A DNA stretch of 5,642 nt, taken from NCBI GenBank assembly GCA_019115685.1, contig DXDC01000218.1, positions 1-5,642 on the forward strand, written 5' to 3'. Position numbers and translations under genes: made by a program. The DNA comes from Candidatus Agrococcus pullicola. GTDB taxonomy: Bacteria; Actinomycetota; Actinomycetes; Actinomycetales; Microbacteriaceae. Shown one piece after another: positions 1-5,642 of this stretch. Within the stretch, counting starts at the first letter, position 1, and each line of letters begins with the position of its first letter. The notes beneath the pieces were generated by a model. That model was not told the origin of the DNA, did no database searches, and saw only the letters and a list, made by a program, of their open reading frames with translations.

Positions 1-794
1 CCCGGCCACAGAATGAGGTGGTCGGCGCGAAAGATGTTCTGAAAACCTTCGTTCAACGACTGTCCCCAGCTCGGCGTGTTGCGGTCGCCGAGTCCCAAGA
101 ACTCGAGTCCCGCTTGGATCATCAGACCGAGTGCTGCCACCATCGCCGCCTGAATCACGATCGGCGCTCGCACGACGGTCAGCACGTGCCGGGCGATGAT
201 TCGTGCGTCGGACACGCCGGATACGCGCGCCGCATCGACGTAGAGCTCATCGCGCACGGCGCGCACGGCCGCCCGGACAAGGTTGAAGAACGACGGCGCA
301 AGGAGGACACCGAAGACCAGCATCGCCATCCACATGGACGTACTGACCGAAGCGCGAAACGCCAGCAGTACAACGATCCCGGGCAGCGCCAGAACGGCGC
401 TCGAGACCCACATGCCGACGGTGTCGAACCATCGTCCGTAAAAACCAGCGATGAGCCCAGTGGGGACACCGACGAGCATCGAAACACCCACCGCGATCGC
501 GGCACCGATGAGCGATGAACGCGCACCGTAGATCAAGAGCGAGACGACGTCCCGCCCGGCTCCGTCGGTTCCGAGGAGGTGACCGTCGCCGCCGTGTTCG
601 AAGAGTCGCGTCAGGTCACTCTCGTCAGCACCGTAGGGGGCGATGACGTCGGCGAAGATCGCGACGAGGATCACCAACGCGATCACGACTCCCGCGATCA
701 ATCCCGCGGGATTGCGCAGTGCGCGCAGGATGACCGAGCCGCGTTTGATCGTCGGTTCTCCGGTCGGGAGAGGTGCAGTGTACTCATTAGTCAT
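1..794 (-). CDS. ABC importer permease, DppC/OppC type (C-terminus cut by window edge)
   Basis: Inner-membrane permease, the second of the pair forming the channel of a family-5 (peptide/nickel/oligosaccharide) ABC importer. The frame is open from ATG at 794 to the left edge: 264 codons with no stop. A short polar N-terminus and the usual N-terminal helix (about residues 31-50) are followed by the family signature LLGTDGAGRDVVSLLIYGARSSL (73-95), where typical members read LGTDxxGRDVxSRxxxGAR. Hydrophobic helices lie at about 96-117, 128-146, 154-172 and 211-232. The EAA loop that contacts the ATPase is DAARVSGVSDARIIARHVL (187-205). The later motif EFLGLG..TPSWGQSL (231-247) is also typical. 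The last visible residues, HLILWP, match the point about 25-40 residues before the usual end. Its ATG overlaps the upstream permease's TGA as ATGA (791-794), so translation is probably coupled; an AAGG 11 nt upstream is a poor ribosome site. The substrate cannot be read from the permease. Family assignment is firm. Confidence 0.93.
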   Translation of the reverse strand, partial: MTNEYTAPLPTGEPTIKRGSVILRALRNPAGLIAGVVIALVILVAIFADVIAPYGADESDLTRLFEHGGDGHLLGTDGAGRDVVSLLIYGARSSLIGAAIAVGVSMLVGVPTGLIAGFYGRWFDTVGMWVSSAVLALPGIVVLLAFRASVSTSMWMAMLVFGVLLAPSFFNLVRAAVRAVRDELYVDAARVSGVSDARIIARHVLTVVRAPIVIQAAMVAALGLMIQAGLEFLGLGDRNTPSWGQSLNEGFQNIFRADHLILWP

Positions 795-1732
795 GACAGA
801 CGCGCCTTCGGGTTGAAGAATCCGACTCCGAGGTCGATGACGAGGTTGACGATGACGACAATGATCGTCGTCACCAGAACGACGCCGAGCACGAGCGGCA
901 GATCCCCTTGCGCCGTCGACGAGACGAGCACTTGGCCCATTCCGGGGATCGCGAAGATTCGTTCGACGAAGACGGCGCCGCCGAGGAGGCCGATGAACTG
1001 GAGCCCGAGCACCGTTAGTCCTGTGACGCCCGCGCTACGGAGCACATGTTTGAACACGAGCGACGGCGTCGAGATACCGCGCGCGCGCAGTGTGCGCACC
1101 CAGTCCTGTTGCAGCACATCCATCACCGCGCCGCGCACCTGCTGCGCGGTCGCTGTGACGGCGCCGACGGCGAGCGCTGTCACCGGCAGGACGATCGATC
1201 GCACCCAACGGCCGATGTCCTCGTCGATCGGTACGTAGCCGGTCGCGGGGAAGATCGGCACGTTGATCGCGAACCAGATGACGAGCATGAGGGCGAGCCA
1301 AAATCCCGGCAAGGCGAATCCGGCGACCGACAGCACCTGCAACACCTTGTCGAGCCAGCCGCGGAAGTACGCTGCCGCCAGTCCGAGCGCGACGGCCACG
1401 AGGGCAGCGACGACGGTGGTGACCACGACCAGACTGAGCGTCGCCGGCACGCGCGTTGCCATCGCATGTGCGACGGACTCGTTGGTGAACCACGAGACGC
1501 CGAGATCGCCGCGCAAGGCGGCTCCCGCCCAGGTCAGGTACTGCTCGATCAGGGGACGATCGAGGCCGAGGTCCGCGGTCTTCGCTGCGACTTGCTCAAC
1601 GGTCGCCGTCTGGCCGAGGATCTGCCGCGCCACGTCTGCGGATCCGGCGCGCATCAGGATGAACGCCAACGAGGGGATCAAGACGACGAGGACCAAGCCA
1701 GAGGCGACGCGCTTCGCGAGGAATGTCAGCAT
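791..1732 (-). CDS. ABC importer permease, DppB/OppB type
   Basis: Inner-membrane permease subunit of the same family-5 ABC importer, 313 residues and complete, near the usual 305-340. Six hydrophobic segments are visible at about 9-27, 98-121, 131-156, 177-195, 234-257 and 279-302. A large extracytoplasmic loop between the first two carries the typical 'LGLDRPLIEQYLTWAGAALRGDLGVSW' pattern (55-81). The cytoplasmic EAA loop is DWVRTLRARGISTPSLVFKHVL (210-231), and GGAVFVERIFAIPGMGQ (251-267) is a strong DppB-type signature. ATG at 1732 is chosen because MLTFLAKRV is the normal N-terminus of the family. The ribosome site is weak (GGA about 7 nt upstream). It starts 60 bp after the binding-protein stop, with a stem-loop in between, and its TGA overlaps the start of the next permease. 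It is probably cotranscribed with both. The default 'dipeptide permease' label should not be taken as a substrate call. Confidence 0.95.
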   Translation of the reverse strand: MLTFLAKRVASGLVLVVLIPSLAFILMRAGSADVARQILGQTATVEQVAAKTADLGLDRPLIEQYLTWAGAALRGDLGVSWFTNESVAHAMATRVPATLSLVVVTTVVAALVAVALGLAAAYFRGWLDKVLQVLSVAGFALPGFWLALMLVIWFAINVPIFPATGYVPIDEDIGRWVRSIVLPVTALAVGAVTATAQQVRGAVMDVLQQDWVRTLRARGISTPSLVFKHVLRSAGVTGLTVLGLQFIGLLGGAVFVERIFAIPGMGQVLVSSTAQGDLPLVLGVVLVTTIIVVIVNLVIDLGVGFFNPKARLS

Positions 1733-1755
1733 AGGTGCATCCGATTGTCGACGAA

Positions 1756-1786
1756 CGCGCCCCGGAGCCGATCACCCCGGGGCACG
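1756..1786 (-). promoter_or_regulatory. Intercistronic stem-loop between binding-protein and permease genes
   Basis: In the RNA sense, CGTGCCCCGG pairs with CCGGGGCGCG across an 11-nt loop. The stem is 10 bp with one G-U pair. The arms are 1777-1786 and 1756-1765. The element begins 7 nt after the binding-protein stop codon and ends about 24 nt before the permease ATG. No U-tract follows, so it is not a classical intrinsic terminator. Stem-loops at this position in binding-protein operons commonly stabilise the upstream message or partly attenuate read-through, giving more binding protein than permease. The pairing is visible; the role is inferred. Confidence 0.6.
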
Positions 1787-1792
1787 CCAGTG

Positions 1793-3355
1793 TCAGGAGA
1801 CGGGCGAGTAGTTGTAGATCGACGGCACGTTCTGTTGCAACTGCAACTCGACGTTCACCGACTCCTCGTTGACGGCGAAGTTCTCCTCCGCCCAGAACCA
1901 CGGCTGGAACCAGTTGTTCTCGACCACGAACTCATTGATCTGACGGAAGGATTCGACGCGTTCCTCCTCGCTCTGCGCCGGGATTGCCTCGATCAGAGAC
2001 TGGAGTTCTTCGTCGGTCGTGCCGAGCGGGTTCCACGCGGCGGATTCCGCGAGGTACGACTGCACGACGAACCAGTCGGTGGGAACGGCGCCGATCACCA
2101 TGACGCTCGTCGCATAGTTGCCGCTCAACATGTCGCCGATGAAGGCTTGTGCCGGAACGTCCTCCCACACCACCTCGACGCCGATCTCCGCGAGATTGTT
2201 CTCCACGCCTGTGAGCATGCCCTGGGAGAAGAGCGCACCCACGGGCATCGTCAAGGTGAATCCGTCCACACCGGCTTCCGCCATCAGCTCCTTCGCCTTG
2301 TCGACGTCGTAGTGATAACGGTCAGCGAGCTCCTCGCTCCACGCCGCAGATCCCTCGTTGAAGATCTGCGTGTCGATCGTGCCGTCTTCGATACCGAGGG
2401 CGACCTCCGCGAGCGTCTCGCGATCGATCGCCCATGCGAGAGCTTCGCGGACACGAGGATCCGCGAGCTCGGGCACCATCTCACCCGTGCGGTCGAACAA
2501 GATCAGTCCGAACCAGGAGATGTGCGCCTCCGGATTGAGGATCGACAGGCCTGCCTCCCTCGCGCTCAACACGTTGTCCGGGCTCGTCAGGTTACCGGCG
2601 TCGACCTGCCCGCTGCGGAGCGCGTTGATCAGCGCCGCCTCGTCCTCGAAGATGCGGAACTCGACAGCGTCGAACTTCTGCAGCTCCGGGTTCCAGTATT
2701 CCTCGCGGGGCGTGAGCACGTAGGTTGACCCCTGCACCGTCGACGCTTCGTCCATCACGTATGGTCCCGTGCCGACCGGCACGGTCGCGAGGCCGTCATC
2801 CCCCAAGCTCGCAGGACTCGCCATACGTCCGGCAGCGTCGGAGAGGTTGTAGACGAGGTCGGGAATCGCGTTCGCGAACGTCGCTTCGACTGTGTACTCG
2901 TCGATCGCCTCCGCCGATTCGAAGCCATCGAGCTGAGTCGACAGCGGTCCCGTGCCGGCGGAGAAGTGCTCGAAATTGGCCACGACGGCATCGGCATCGA
3001 AGGGTTCACCATCCGAGAACGTCACGTCATCACGGAGGTCAAGAGTGATGGTGCGGTTCTCGTCGCTGAACTCCCACGACTCGGCAAGCATCGGCACATA
3101 CTCACCATCGGGTTCGCGAAGGATAAGGGAGTCGTATGCCGCTTGCGCGTACGGCTTGTAGTTCGCATCGCCGATGTCCGCGGGGTCCCACGACTGCGGG
3201 ACCACGGTTGACCCCACGCTGAGGACGGCGTCGGCTGCGCCACCAGAGGCACCGCCGCTGCCGTCATCGCCACCGTCCGCTGAGCAACCGGTGAGCGCCA
3301 GCGCGGTGAGCACCACGGCACCGACCGCCCTCGTGAACTTCTGCTGTCGTTTCAT
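1793..3355 (-). CDS. ABC importer substrate-binding lipoprotein, SBP_bac_5 family (DppA/OppA-like)
   Basis: Solute receptor of the importer, 520 residues, expected on the outer face of the membrane as a lipoprotein. The N-terminus is MKRQQKFTR, a hydrophobic stretch (about 11-22), then the lipobox LTGC with the modified Cys at residue 24. A disordered Gly/Ser/Asp linker follows (25-44). The SBP_bac_5 domain covers the rest. Landmarks are AYDSLILREPDGEYVPMLAESW (73-94), the TFSDGEPFDADAVVANFEHF block (112-131), VGTGPYV (194-200) and DPRVREALAWAIDRETLAEVALG (299-321). An aromatic-rich stretch near the end, NNWFQPWFWAEENF (480-493), could help stack a sugar, but that is speculative. The start is taken at 3355, not the in-frame ATG at 3361, because AAGGA sits 5 nt before the former and overlaps the latter. 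Stop is TGA. It has its own candidate promoter upstream and is followed by two permeases. Next to a GH3 gene, an oligosaccharide or glycoside ligand is at least as likely as a peptide; the sequence alone does not decide. Confidence 0.95.
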   Translation of the reverse strand: MKRQQKFTRAVGAVVLTALALTGCSADGGDDGSGGASGGAADAVLSVGSTVVPQSWDPADIGDANYKPYAQAAYDSLILREPDGEYVPMLAESWEFSDENRTITLDLRDDVTFSDGEPFDADAVVANFEHFSAGTGPLSTQLDGFESAEAIDEYTVEATFANAIPDLVYNLSDAAGRMASPASLGDDGLATVPVGTGPYVMDEASTVQGSTYVLTPREEYWNPELQKFDAVEFRIFEDEAALINALRSGQVDAGNLTSPDNVLSAREAGLSILNPEAHISWFGLILFDRTGEMVPELADPRVREALAWAIDRETLAEVALGIEDGTIDTQIFNEGSAAWSEELADRYHYDVDKAKELMAEAGVDGFTLTMPVGALFSQGMLTGVENNLAEIGVEVVWEDVPAQAFIGDMLSGNYATSVMVIGAVPTDWFVVQSYLAESAAWNPLGTTDEELQSLIEAIPAQSEEERVESFRQINEFVVENNWFQPWFWAEENFAVNEESVNVELQLQQNVPSIYNYSPVS

Positions 3356-3360
3356 CGCCA

Positions 3361-3365
3361 TCCTT
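3361..3365 (-). promoter_or_regulatory. Shine-Dalgarno that decides the binding-protein start
   Basis: The transcribed strand reads TAAGGATGGCGATG. AAGGA lies 5 nt before the second ATG (3353-3355), which is ideal spacing. The first ATG (3359-3361) begins on the last A of this same motif, so it cannot use it as a ribosome site. The second ATG, giving MKRQQKF, is therefore the better start; it shortens the protein by two residues. Confidence 0.75.
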
Positions 3366-3429
3366 ACTTCGTTGTAGTGATGTCCGCGCTCGTGCGGCGT
3401 CGATCAGTGTTACTTCGGGTCCCCCCCCC

Positions 3430-3458
3430 ATTGTGACCAACCGGTTGACCAATAACAA
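3430..3458 (-). promoter_or_regulatory. Candidate sigma70-type promoter of the transporter genes
   Basis: On the minus strand there is a -35-like TTGTTA (3458-3453), a spacer of exactly 17 bp (3452-3436) and a -10-like CACAAT (3435-3430). Each hexamer matches 4 of 6 consensus bases, and this is an AT-richer patch in otherwise GC-rich DNA. Transcription would start about 7 bp downstream, inside the run of nine G (3429-3421). That leaves a leader of roughly 65-70 nt before the binding-protein ATG at 3355, including a small CCGC/GCGG hairpin (3397-3384). The motif match is visible; promoter activity is inferred. Confidence 0.5.
3434..3451 (-). promoter_or_regulatory. Palindromic candidate repressor operator inside the promoter spacer
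   Basis: The plus strand reads TGACCAACCGGTTGACCA. The inner 10 bp, CAACCGGTTG (3438-3447), are a perfect palindrome with a central CG; across 18 bp, 14 positions obey the symmetry. A palindrome of this size with a central CG flanked by AA/TT-type arms resembles LacI-family operators, which commonly control glycoside-use genes in actinobacteria. It lies wholly between the -35 and -10 elements, where a bound repressor would block RNA polymerase. The same stretch also contains TGACCAA twice in direct orientation, so a direct-repeat binder is an alternative. No regulator gene is in the window. Confidence 0.55.
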
Positions 3459-3492
3459 CTCCCTCGAAGCAAAACCCGACCCGCGCTCGTGT

Positions 3493-3542
3493 TTCGTTAT
3501 CGAACCGTGTCCGACGGCGCGAATTGGGCCTGGCTGTCGGAC
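3493..3542 (-). other. Two inverted repeats downstream of the GH3 stop; possible weak terminator region
   Basis: About 34 nt beyond the GH3 stop a 7-bp perfect inverted repeat begins: GTCGGAC at 3536-3542 and GTCCGAC at 3509-3515 on the plus strand, with a 20-nt loop. Further on is a smaller one, TTCG-ttat-CGAA (3493-3504). Neither is followed by a U-tract in the RNA sense, so an intrinsic terminator is not supported. They could slow polymerase, protect the 3' end of the GH3 message, or be chance in GC-rich DNA. Whether the GH3 transcript continues into the transporter genes is unresolved. Confidence 0.3.
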
Positions 3543-3575
3543 GACGAGCACTCACCGTCGCCGCGGGCGCGGGCA

Positions 3576-5642
3576 TTACTTCCCGGCGTCGAGGATGCGC
3601 GACACCAGGTCCGGCGAGACGCCGAAACTCACCAAGCGGCTGAGCGGCATATCCCTGCCCATCGGCGTCAACTCACCCTCGTGCATCATGAGGTCACCGA
3701 GCGGGCTGCTCGCGAAACTCTCACGCGCAATCGGTCCCGCGACCGGGTGCGCGAATGCATCACCCACCGACGAGTCGCGCGTCACAGGGACGATGAGATC
3801 GTCACCACGGAGTGACACAACGGCGGAACCACGCAGGTCACGGCTCGACGCGCCAACCTCGACGAGATAATCACCCGGTTCGACGATCCACTGATCCGCG
3901 CGAAGCTCCCAGTACGCGAGATCGCGGCGGCGCGCTGCCAGCACGACCGTCGCCGTCTCTCCCGGCTGAATCTCAACGCTCTGAAACGCCTTCAGCTCCC
4001 GCGGCGCACGATCGACTCCCGACCCGGGAACAGACACATACGCCTGCACGACTTCGCGGCCAGCGACAGGACCCGTGTTCGTCACGTCGACCGTGATGTC
4101 GATGCCGCCGTCGTCGTTCGTCGACGCCGACACATCGCCGTACGCGAACGTCGTATAGCTCAGCCCGTGCCCGAACGGGAAGGCCACGTCGATCGCACGG
4201 GCGTCATACCAGCGGTACCCCACGTGAAGCCCTTCGCCGTATCGCACATGCTGCGCCTCTCCCGGAAACGAGGTGAACGCAGGGGTGTCCTCGAGGCGGT
4301 GGGGAATCGACTCGGCGAGACGGCCGGACGGGTTCACGGATCCGAACAGGACGTCGGCGATACCAGATCCGCCAGCCTGGCCGAGCAACCAGGTTTCGAG
4401 GATGCTCGGCACACGATCCGCGAACGGCAGCGCCACGACGCCGCCGTTGGAGAGCACGATCACGACGTTCGGGTTCGCCTCAACCACGGCATCAATCAGC
4501 CTCAGGTGCGCTGCGGGAAGATCGATGTGGGCGCGGTCGAAACCCTCTGATTCATCCTGATCGGGAAGGCCGACGAACACCACGGCGACGTCAGCCGATG
4601 CTGCCGTTGCCACCGCCTCCACGAGCAGTCGTTCGAGCACGTCAGGCGCGGGTTCGGGCGACCGCACCGCCGCCATGCCGATGCCGTCGGGGGCATCGGG
4701 GAGCACGTATCCCGCCGCGTACGTCACCTCCGAGGCAACGTCGCGTATGGCGTCGAGCGCAACGTCCACGCGGGTTGGGTTGATGTGGCTGGATCCGCCG
4801 CCCTGGAAGCGCGGCTTCGCAGCGAACTCTCCGATCACCGCGATCTTCTGTTCCGGGCGCAGCGGCAACAGGTCCCGGTCATTCTTCAGCATCACGATCG
4901 AACGCCCGGCGGCTTCCCTGGCAAGCGCGTGGTGCGCGTCGACATCGAGCGAGCCTTCGACAGCGGTGCGCTCGGTGGCACGGCGAATCAACGTCAATAC
5001 GCGCGCTGCCGACCTGTCGAGATCCGCTTCGTCGAGACTTCCATCCCGCACCGCCTCGACGAGTTCGCGATCCGTGCGGCCGCCGGAAGCCGGCATCTCG
5101 AGGTCCATGCCCGCGCGAACTCCGGCCACGCGCACGTTCGACGCACCCCAGTCACTGACCACGAGACCCGCGAATCCCCATTCATCCCGCAACACGTCTG
5201 TGAGGAGGAACGGGTCCTCCGACACATATACGCCGTTCACACGGTTGTACGAACACATGACTGTCCACGGTTGGGTGTCTTCCACGATGCCTTGGAAGGC
5301 GCGCAAGTAGATTTCGCGCAAGGTGCGTGGGTCCACATCGCTCGACACGCGCATCCGGTCGGTCTCCTGGTTGTTCGCCGCGAAGTGCTTCAATGAGGTC
5401 CCGACGTCCTGCGACTGGATCCCACGCACAATGCCCGACCCCATGATCGACGCGTGAATCGGATCTTCGGAGAAGTACTCGAAGTTGCGGCCGCACAGCA
5501 CAGAGCGCTTGATGTTCACACCCGGCCCAAGAACGACGGCGATGTCTTCGATCGCCGCTTCGCGCCCGATGGCCTCACCGACGCGAGCGGCGAGATCCGG
5601 GTCCCAGCTCGCGCCCAGGCCGGCGGCCGGGGGGAAGCAGGT
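3576..5642 (-). CDS. Glycoside hydrolase family 3 beta-glucosidase-type enzyme (N-terminus beyond window)
   Basis: Retaining exo-glycosidase that removes beta-linked glucose (or xylose or a related sugar) from the non-reducing end. There are 688 codons in the window plus a TAA stop; the frame is open to the right edge. It enters at TCFPPAAGLGASWDPDL, a motif usually about 70-80 residues from the start, so full length is near 760. The TIM-barrel part carries GPGVNIKRS, CGRNFEYFSEDP (50-61), KHFAANNQE (85-93) and LVVSDWGA, whose Asp (residue 164 here, codon 5151-5153) is the nucleophile. The second domain begins around LKNDRDLLPL (252-261), carries GGGSS (281-285), and has ESEGFDR with the likely acid/base Glu at 366. 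GGGSS to ESEG is only about 80 residues, so no PA14 domain is inserted. A fibronectin-III-like domain (about 514-603) and a tail of about 85 residues follow. Whether it is exported cannot be seen. Next to the importer, a cytoplasmic role on imported glycosides is likely. Exact sugar specificity is not readable. Confidence 0.95.
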   Translation of the reverse strand, partial: TCFPPAAGLGASWDPDLAARVGEAIGREAAIEDIAVVLGPGVNIKRSVLCGRNFEYFSEDPIHASIMGSGIVRGIQSQDVGTSLKHFAANNQETDRMRVSSDVDPRTLREIYLRAFQGIVEDTQPWTVMCSYNRVNGVYVSEDPFLLTDVLRDEWGFAGLVVSDWGASNVRVAGVRAGMDLEMPASGGRTDRELVEAVRDGSLDEADLDRSAARVLTLIRRATERTAVEGSLDVDAHHALAREAAGRSIVMLKNDRDLLPLRPEQKIAVIGEFAAKPRFQGGGSSHINPTRVDVALDAIRDVASEVTYAAGYVLPDAPDGIGMAAVRSPEPAPDVLERLLVEAVATAASADVAVVFVGLPDQDESEGFDRAHIDLPAAHLRLIDAVVEANPNVVIVLSNGGVVALPFADRVPSILETWLLGQAGGSGIADVLFGSVNPSGRLAESIPHRLEDTPAFTSFPGEAQHVRYGEGLHVGYRWYDARAIDVAFPFGHGLSYTTFAYGDVSASTNDDGGIDITVDVTNTGPVAGREVVQAYVSVPGSGVDRAPRELKAFQSVEIQPGETATVVLAARRRDLAYWELRADQWIVEPGDYLVEVGASSRDLRGSAVVSLRGDDLIVPVTRDSSVGDAFAHPVAGPIARESFASSPLGDLMMHEGELTPMGRDMPLSRLVSFGVSPDLVSRILDAGK

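Noticed and set aside
18..518. Plus-strand open frame of 166 codons at the left edge
   Set aside because: It is the complement of the DppC-type permease, whose minus-strand frame is open throughout and carries all family motifs.
579..1238. Plus-strand open frame of 219 codons
   Set aside because: It runs antisense across the junction of the two permease genes; its composition is Thr/Ser/Arg-rich with no recognisable domain.
1046..2728. Very long open frame (560 codons) on the plus strand
   Set aside because: It is antisense to the permease and binding-protein genes, both recognised by family motifs. Its product is low-complexity, rich in Arg/Asp/His/Glu, with no fold or motif, as expected for the complement of GC-biased codons.
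3493..3542. Intrinsic terminator after the GH3 gene
   Set aside because: Inverted repeats exist but no U-tract follows in the RNA sense, and the main loop is 20 nt; it is kept only as a low-confidence repeat feature.
4785..5396. Plus-strand open frame of 203 codons inside the GH3 gene, and other overlapping frames there
   Set aside because: The GH3 reading on the minus strand accounts for this DNA with catalytic motifs in the right order; the opposite frame shows none.
5517..5519. GTG at 5519 as the start of the GH3 gene
   Set aside because: The frame stays open to the window edge and encodes the conserved TCFPPAAGLGASWDPDL and VVLGPG motifs before this codon, which is the internal Val of GVNIKRS.
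1..5642. tRNA, rRNA, CRISPR array, insertion sequence or attachment site
   Set aside because: Coding sequence fills nearly all the window. The only spacers are 60 bp and 220 bp, and neither shows a cloverleaf, a regularly spaced repeat array, terminal inverted repeats or a transposase.

Overview
The window is GC-rich DNA in which every real gene lies on the minus strand. Codon use is strongly GC at third positions. A lipoprotein signal is followed by a Gly/Ser/Asp-rich linker, and the GH3 gene sits beside a family-5 ABC importer. Together these suggest a high-GC actinobacterium, perhaps Microbacteriaceae. That assignment is inference from style; there is no rRNA or marker gene to confirm it.

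In transcription order (right to left), four protein genes are visible. (1) 5642-3576: a glycoside hydrolase family 3 (GH3) beta-glucosidase-type enzyme. Its first roughly 70-80 codons lie beyond the right edge. It has the catalytic Asp and candidate acid/base Glu, a C-terminal fibronectin-III-like domain and no PA14 insertion. (2) 3355-1793: a lipoprotein substrate-binding protein of the SBP_bac_5 (DppA/OppA) family. (3) 1732-791: a DppB/OppB-type permease. (4) 794-1: a DppC/OppC-type permease that overlaps the previous gene by ATGA and runs off the left edge with only its C-terminus missing. The ATPase genes expected next are outside the window.

The 220 bp between the GH3 gene and the binding-protein gene hold the main regulatory signals. 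A sigma70-like promoter has a 17-bp spacer carrying a palindrome (CAACCGGTTG core) of the LacI-operator style. Next come a G9 run at the expected transcription start, a short leader with a repeated CGAAGTAA, and a Shine-Dalgarno that favours the second of two ATGs. A 10-bp stem-loop lies between the binding-protein and permease genes.

The simplest reading is a sugar-uptake and breakdown locus. Family-5 importers are often auto-annotated as dipeptide transporters, but some import oligosaccharides and sit next to GH3 glucosidases. Here the transporter probably brings in a beta-linked oligosaccharide or glycoside that the GH3 enzyme hydrolyses, under a locally acting repressor. Nothing in the window points to a wholly new system; the promoter/operator and the substrate question are the points worth following.
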